Of a DNA stretch of 18,513 bases, positions 14,913-18,513 are shown piece by piece (within the stretch, counting starts at the first letter, position 1; each line of letters starts with the position of its first letter). The notes below the pieces were generated by a model that was not told the origin of the DNA, searched no databases, and saw nothing but the letters and a program-made list of their open reading frames with translations. Origin of the DNA: Acidobacteria bacterium 37-71-11 (GTDB lineage: Bacteria; Acidobacteriota; Thermoanaerobaculia; Thermoanaerobaculales; Thermoanaerobaculaceae); NCBI GenBank assembly GCA_002279285.1, contig NCBR01000028.1, forward strand, positions 1 to 18,513. The letters are read 5' to 3'. The position numbers and the translations under genes are program-made.

Positions 14913-15668
14913 CTAGGCGCGGTCGGCGGTGGCTTCGAGTTCCTGGCGGAGCTTGAGGAACGAGGTGTAGCGGCGCGCCGAGAGCTTCCCCGACTGTGCC
15001 GCATCCCTGACTGCGCACGCCGCCTCGCTCTCGTGCGTGCAGTCGGCGAACGAGCACCCGGCCGCCGCGCGGGCGATCTCGGGGAAGTACGCCTGCAACT
15101 CGGAGGGCGCAAGGTCCCAGAAGCCGAACTCGCGCACGCCAGGAAACAGGGTCGTGCGTCCCGCGACCTTGCGCGTCAAGCAGCCGACGCCGCGCGAGGT
15201 GCGGGCGGAAGCCAGCAGCAGCTCGTACCCGGCGTCCACGTAGTCGCCGATCCAGGCATCGATGCCGGCGGTGCCCTGATCGACCTTGTTGAAGCAGATC
15301 ACCGGCTCGATGCCGGCGTGGTTGCACGCCACCAGGAAGCGGTCGAGCAGGCGCGGGTTCGGTTCCGGCGACACCGCCGCCATCACCACGACGGCCTGGT
15401 CCACGTTGGCCGCGATCACGCGCGACCGCCGTTCGCCCGGCGACCGGCGGGTCAGCGTCGTCCGGCGCGCCTCGACACCGGTCACGATCGAATCGGGGGG
15501 TTTGCCCTCGAGCGCCACCCGGTCGCCGACGACCAGCCGGCGGTCGGCGATCCCCTCGGCCCAGTGCAACGTGCGCCGGAAGGGCACCACCAGCGCGTCC
15601 TCCCCCACCTGCACTCTCACGAGGGGGCCGAAGACCGCAGTCACGACGCCGGCGGCGCGCTCCGTCAC
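14913..15668 (-). CDS. rsgA: RsgA-like ribosome assembly GTPase lacking its P-loop
   Basis: 251 residues, shorter than the usual roughly 290-350. An N-terminal OB-fold-like region (about 1-70) is followed by the permuted GTPase domain. G4 NKVD (127-130) and the downstream SARTSRGVG are present. The chain then passes from AGRTTLF (169-175) straight to PGVREFGFWDL (176-186). In normal RsgA about 55-60 residues lie here, holding the G1 loop GxSGVGKS, the GRHTTT segment and the DT of G3 DTPG. The zinc site C205, C210, H212, C218 is intact. RsgA normally matures the 30S subunit with GTP hydrolysis. This copy should not bind GTP normally. The frame stays open on both sides, so it is either a functional derivative, a decaying gene or an assembly collapse. 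Start is GTG at 15668 with no Shine-Dalgarno. Confidence 0.85.
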   Translation of the reverse strand: MTERAAGVVTAVFGPLVRVQVGEDALVVPFRRTLHWAEGIADRRLVVGDRVALEGKPPDSIVTGVEARRTTLTRRSPGERRSRVIAANVDQAVVVMAAVSPEPNPRLLDRFLVACNHAGIEPVICFNKVDQGTAGIDAWIGDYVDAGYELLLASARTSRGVGCLTRKVAGRTTLFPGVREFGFWDLAPSELQAYFPEIARAAAGCSFADCTHESEAACAVRDAAQSGKLSARRYTSFLKLRQELEATADRA

Positions 15669-15675
15669 GTCGCAG

Positions 15676-15681
15676 AGTATA
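15676..15681 (-). promoter_or_regulatory. Possible -10 giving a leaderless rsgA transcript
   Basis: TATACT on the minus strand (15681-15676) is seven bases before the GTG at 15668, so a transcript from it would begin at or next to the start codon. The -35 region is poor. The gene may instead be read through from htrA, which ends 25 bases upstream. Confidence 0.35.
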
Positions 15682-15693
15682 GCGTAGCCTGGA

Positions 15694-16995
15694 CTATGAC
15701 GACATCGGAAACGGCAGTTGGTAGGCGAACCCCCCGCGCTGGATCACGAGCAACAGCGACGACCGGGTGTGCTCGCGCGCCACGATGGCGTCGATCTGGG
15801 CGATGTTCGAGACCCGCTCGCCGTTCACCTGCAGCACGACGTCGCCACTGGCGAGACCGGCCGCATCGGCCCGGCTCCCAGCCACCACGTGGCTCACAAC
15901 GACCTTGCCGCCGCGCTCGGAGAGCTTGACGCCAACGAACCGGAGGAGCACCTGCTCACCGAGGTCGGCCGGCGGTTCGGCCGCCCGCAGGGTCACCGCC
16001 CGTAGGGCGCCGCGCCCGCCGATCTCGAACGTCACGTTGTCGCCGGGTGCGAGCTGGGCCAGCAGCGTCGTGTAGTCGTCCCGCCCGTTGATCGGCCGGC
16101 CGTTGCCGGCCAACACCACCGCGCCGCGATGCAGGCCTGCCGCCGCCGCCGGCGAGCCGGGAAAGACGTCAACGACCTCGACGCCCGTGGCCTCCCCGCG
16201 ACCTCCCGGCCGGCGCTCGTCGCGGTTGGCGACGAACATCCCCAGCCACGCCGCCTGCACGTGTCCGTAGCGCAGCAGGTCGTTGACGACCCGGCGCACG
16301 CGCTTGGCCGGGATCGCGAAGCCGATCCCCTGGGCGTCGCCGATGATCGCGGTGTTGATCCCGACCAACCTGCCGTCGAGGTCCACCAGGGCGCCGCCGG
16401 AGTTTCCGGGGTTGATCGAAGCGTCGGTCTGGAGGAAGTCGGTGTAGACCCGGTGGGTGTCCGGCGAGGTCACGGTCCGGTCGCGGGCGGAGAGCACGCC
16501 GACGGTCACGGTGCTTCCGAGCCCGAGCGGGTTGCCGATCGCGATCATCGTCTCGCCGATCATCGAGTCGTCCTTCTCGGCGAGCGGCAGGAACGGCCGC
16601 CCCCTGGCCGCGACCCTCAGGATTGCGAGGTCGGAGTCGGCGTCGGAGCCGATCACCTCGGCCTGCTCGCTCTTGCCGTTGGAGAAGCTCACCTTGATCT
16701 CCGCCGCGCCCTCGATGACGTGCTCGTTGGTGACGAGCAACCCGTCCGGCGAGATCAGCACGCCGCTGCCCAGCGACTGCGAGGTGTAGACCTGGGGGCC
16801 GGTCGCGCCGAACTCCGGGAAGAGGTCGCCGAACAACGACCGCGGCCGGACGGTCACCACCTGCCGGGCGGTCAAGTTGACCACGGCCGGGCGGACCCGT
16901 TCGACCACTTGCACGACGGGGGTCCGCCGCAGGCTCTGAGCCGCGGCCGGCGCCGCCGCCACCAACACCACCGCCACCGCAACGCTCCGCTTCAC
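15694..16995 (-). CDS. Periplasmic Do/HtrA-type serine protease with two PDZ domains
   Basis: 433 residues from the GTG at 16995. That start is chosen because GGAGGGAC (17005-16998) precedes it and a signal peptide starts there (KRSVAVAVVLVAAAPAAAQS, cleavage near residue 19-20). A longer frame from 17049 adds only Arg/Gly-rich residues. The trypsin-like catalytic triad is His92 (TNEHVIEG), Asp122 (DSDLAIL) and Ser199 (NPGNSGGAL). Two PDZ domains follow at about 245-325 and 345-425, the second carrying ADAAGLASGDVVLQVNGERV. DegP/DegQ-type proteins cut or refold damaged envelope proteins in the periplasm. The linker between the N-terminus and protease (SLFGDLFPEFG) resembles the LA loop, but short. 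It is followed by rsgA 25 bases later. DegP versus DegQ cannot be decided. Confidence 0.93.
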   Translation of the reverse strand: MKRSVAVAVVLVAAAPAAAQSLRRTPVVQVVERVRPAVVNLTARQVVTVRPRSLFGDLFPEFGATGPQVYTSQSLGSGVLISPDGLLVTNEHVIEGAAEIKVSFSNGKSEQAEVIGSDADSDLAILRVAARGRPFLPLAEKDDSMIGETMIAIGNPLGLGSTVTVGVLSARDRTVTSPDTHRVYTDFLQTDASINPGNSGGALVDLDGRLVGINTAIIGDAQGIGFAIPAKRVRRVVNDLLRYGHVQAAWLGMFVANRDERRPGGRGEATGVEVVDVFPGSPAAAAGLHRGAVVLAGNGRPINGRDDYTTLLAQLAPGDNVTFEIGGRGALRAVTLRAAEPPADLGEQVLLRFVGVKLSERGGKVVVSHVVAGSRADAAGLASGDVVLQVNGERVSNIAQIDAIVAREHTRSSLLLVIQRGGFAYQLPFPMSS

Positions 16996-17084
16996 AGGTC
17001 CCTCCCCCCGCCTGCCGCGGGTTCGCGTAAGCCTACCCCGTCTCCCCACCGATCGGCAGGTCGCCGGCCGGCGCCCGCCCCGCC

Positions 17085-17113
17085 TTGGAAACGGGCGAGC
17101 CGCAGCCTACTAT
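17085..17113 (+). promoter_or_regulatory. Candidate promoter of the molybdenum-hydroxylase operon
   Basis: TTGGAA (17085-17090), a 17-base spacer and TACTAT (17108-17113), each four of six to consensus. The start would be near 17120, about 55 bases before the ATG at 17174. Confidence 0.5.
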
Positions 17114-17173
17114 TGCGGTCCAGGCGTTCGGCGTCTTTGGAGTCGCTGCCCGCTGCGAGGAGGTCCGGCCGGG

Positions 17174-18043
17174 ATGGACGTTCCAGTTCGCGAGGTGATT
17201 CGCCCCGCCAGCATCGCGGAGGCGCTGGCCGTGCTGGCGGCGCGCGAGGACGCGCGCCCGATCGCCGGCGGCACCGACCTGATGGTGCAGCTGCGCGACG
17301 GCCGCCGCCTCGCCGGTTGCCTGGTCGACCTCGGCCGCCTCGGGCTCGCCGGCATCCGGCGCGCCGGCGAGGCGATCGAGGTCGGCGCCGCCACGACCAT
17401 GGACGCGATCGCGGCCGACGCCGGCATCCAGCGGTCCTTCCCCGCGCTCGCCCGCGCCGCCCGTCAGGTCGGCGCGTGGCCGATCCAGTGTCGCGCGACG
17501 CTCGGCGGCAACCTCGCCAACGGCTCGCCGGCCGCCGACACCGCCCCGGCGCTCCTGGTCGCCGAGGCGACCGTCACGGTGGTCTCGGCGGCGGGGACCC
17601 GCCGCCTCCCCATCGCGGAGTTCCTCCTCGGGCCGGGGCGCACCGCGCTGGCGCCGGGGGAACTCGTCACGTCGGTGCACCTCCCACTCGGCAAGCTGCC
17701 GCCCGGCGATCGCGCCGTCGAGCGCTTCGTCAAGGTCGGCCCGCGCCGCGAGCAGGTGATCTCGGTGGTCAGCCTCGCCGCCCGCGCGGTCATCCGGCCC
17801 GACGGCACGCTCGCGGTCGTGCGGCTGGCGCTCGGTTCGGTCGCGCCCACGCCGGTGCGCGCGCTCACCGCCGAGCGCACGCTCGCCGGGCGGCGCCCCG
17901 ACGTTGCGGCGCGGCGGGACGCGGCGCGCGCCGTGCAGCACGACATCGCGCCGATCGACGACGTCCGCGCCCCGGCGCGCTACCGGCGGATCGCGGCGGC
18001 GGTACTCCTCGACCGCTTCCTGCAGGAGGCCGCGCGTGCCTGA
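17174..18043 (+). CDS. FAD-binding subunit of a xanthine dehydrogenase / CO dehydrogenase-type hydroxylase (CoxM family)
   Basis: 289 residues, the family length. The FAD-binding motifs are AGGTDL (31-36) and ATLGGNLANGSPAADTAPALLVAEA (108-131), where TLGGN contacts the flavin. The C-terminal domain ends with ARYRRIAAAVLLDRFLQEA, as in CoxM and XdhB. This subunit passes electrons from the iron-sulphur subunit via FAD to an acceptor. ATG at 17174 has GAGGAGG upstream. Order FAD, 2Fe-2S, large subunit matches coxMSL-type operons. The substrate cannot be known without the large subunit, which lies outside the window. It overlaps the next gene by eight bases. Confidence 0.93.
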   Translation: MDVPVREVIRPASIAEALAVLAAREDARPIAGGTDLMVQLRDGRRLAGCLVDLGRLGLAGIRRAGEAIEVGAATTMDAIAADAGIQRSFPALARAARQVGAWPIQCRATLGGNLANGSPAADTAPALLVAEATVTVVSAAGTRRLPIAEFLLGPGRTALAPGELVTSVHLPLGKLPPGDRAVERFVKVGPRREQVISVVSLAARAVIRPDGTLAVVRLALGSVAPTPVRALTAERTLAGRRPDVAARRDAARAVQHDIAPIDDVRAPARYRRIAAAVLLDRFLQEAARA

Positions 18044-18513
18044 GTTGATCACCGTCACGCTGACGCTCAACGGCGCGCGCCGCAGCTTCGAGGTGGCGCC
18101 GGGGCGGCGCCTGCTCGACCTGGTCCGCGAGGACGCCGGCCTCGTCGGCGCCAAGGAAGGGTGCGGCGCGGGCGAGTGCGGCGCGTGCGTGGTGCTGCTC
18201 GACGGCGCCCCGGTCACCTCCTGCCTCGTGCTCGCAGCCTCCGCCGATGGCCACGATGTGGTTACCGTCGAGGGGCTGGCCGGTGCCGGCGCCCTGCACC
18301 CGTTCCAGGAGGCGCTCGTGGTCCACGGCGGCGTGCAGTGCGGCTTCTGCACACCGGGGATCGCCCTCACCGGCGCCGCCGTCCTCGCCCGCGGCGGCGA
18401 CGCCGCCGACCGCACCCGCCTGCTCGCCGGCAACCTGTGCCGCTGCACCGGCTACGCCAAGGTCATGGAGGCGCTCGACGACGCGGCGGCGAAGGAGACG
18501 GCCGATGCCCCGG
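18036..18513 (+). CDS. 2Fe-2S subunit of the molybdenum hydroxylase (CoxS family), 3' end at window edge
   Basis: 159 codons are visible, which is close to the full family length; the stop lies just past the edge. The plant-ferredoxin-type cluster is held by Cys43, Cys48, Cys51 and Cys63 (EGCGAGECGAC...TSC). The second cluster domain has Cys102, Cys105, Cys135 and Cys137 (QCGFCTPG...CRCTGY). It transfers electrons from the molybdenum site to FAD. GTG at 18036 is used: AGGAGG sits seven bases upstream and it overlaps the FAD gene stop by eight bases. Confidence 0.93.
   Translation, partial: MPELITVTLTLNGARRSFEVAPGRRLLDLVREDAGLVGAKEGCGAGECGACVVLLDGAPVTSCLVLAASADGHDVVTVEGLAGAGALHPFQEALVVHGGVQCGFCTPGIALTGAAVLARGGDAADRTRLLAGNLCRCTGYAKVMEALDDAAAKETADAP
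18505..18513 (+). CDS. Probable start of the molybdopterin-binding large subunit
   Basis: An ATG at 18505 follows GGAG seven bases upstream and overlaps the end of the 2Fe-2S gene in another frame. In coxMSL-type operons the large subunit follows here. Only three codons (MPR) are visible, so the call rests on gene order and the ribosome binding site. Confidence 0.45.

Noticed and set aside
14715..15929. Plus-strand frame with a signal-peptide-like start (MPQWVFASALAVSLVAAVVCG)
   Set aside because: The hydrophobic start is short, there is no Shine-Dalgarno, and the rest is antisense to rsgA and htrA with no domain.

Overview
The window is very GC-rich bacterial DNA (roughly 70% by eye), gene-dense, with sigma70-type promoters and mostly Shine-Dalgarno starts. 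Its genes include a B12-dependent class II ribonucleotide reductase, tandem HU proteins, a periplasmic HtrA protease and a CoxMSL-type molybdenum hydroxylase. This fits a free-living high-GC bacterium with a periplasm, such as an acidobacterial, myxococcal or uncultured environmental lineage. The sequence alone does not fix the phylum.

The main result is in the left half. Three separate sequences fold as fluoride (crcB-motif) riboswitch aptamers, each with its own loop-to-3'-tail pseudoknot. One (264-312, minus) precedes a zinc-ribbon protein that runs off the left edge. One (1793-1840, plus) precedes a compact operon of unusual composition: a protein with two PH-like folds (1864-2955), a small P-loop ATPase with Arg in place of the Walker A Lys (2943-3674), a dynamin-like GTPase (3682-5778) and a soluble P-type-ATPase-like HAD protein (5843-6307). 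The third (6382-6428, plus) sits behind a near-consensus promoter and precedes a recognisable fluoride-resistance operon: crcB/Fluc, a DUF190 + four-CBS protein, a CPA2-type antiporter and a UspA protein, joined by overlapping or abutting start/stop codons. A HEAT-repeat protein (394-1737) lies between the first two riboswitches. The inference is that this is a fluoride-responsive island whose regulon extends beyond export, to a dynamin/ATPase/HAD module and a zinc-ribbon protein.

From 9911 the content changes. An arsenite methyltransferase gene (arsM) has a strong promoter flanked by inverted repeats. It converges on nrdJ (minus strand), whose promoter carries a perfect 10-bp-arm palindrome just after the predicted transcription start. 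Upstream of nrdJ, on the same strand, lie two tandem HU genes ending at a clear intrinsic terminator, then an RsgA homologue that has lost its P-loop and G3 region, then a Do/HtrA serine protease with two PDZ domains. Diverging from the protease is a plus-strand molybdenum-hydroxylase operon (FAD subunit, 2Fe-2S subunit, start of the large subunit) that leaves the right edge.

No tRNA, rRNA, CRISPR array, insertion sequence or integrase was seen.
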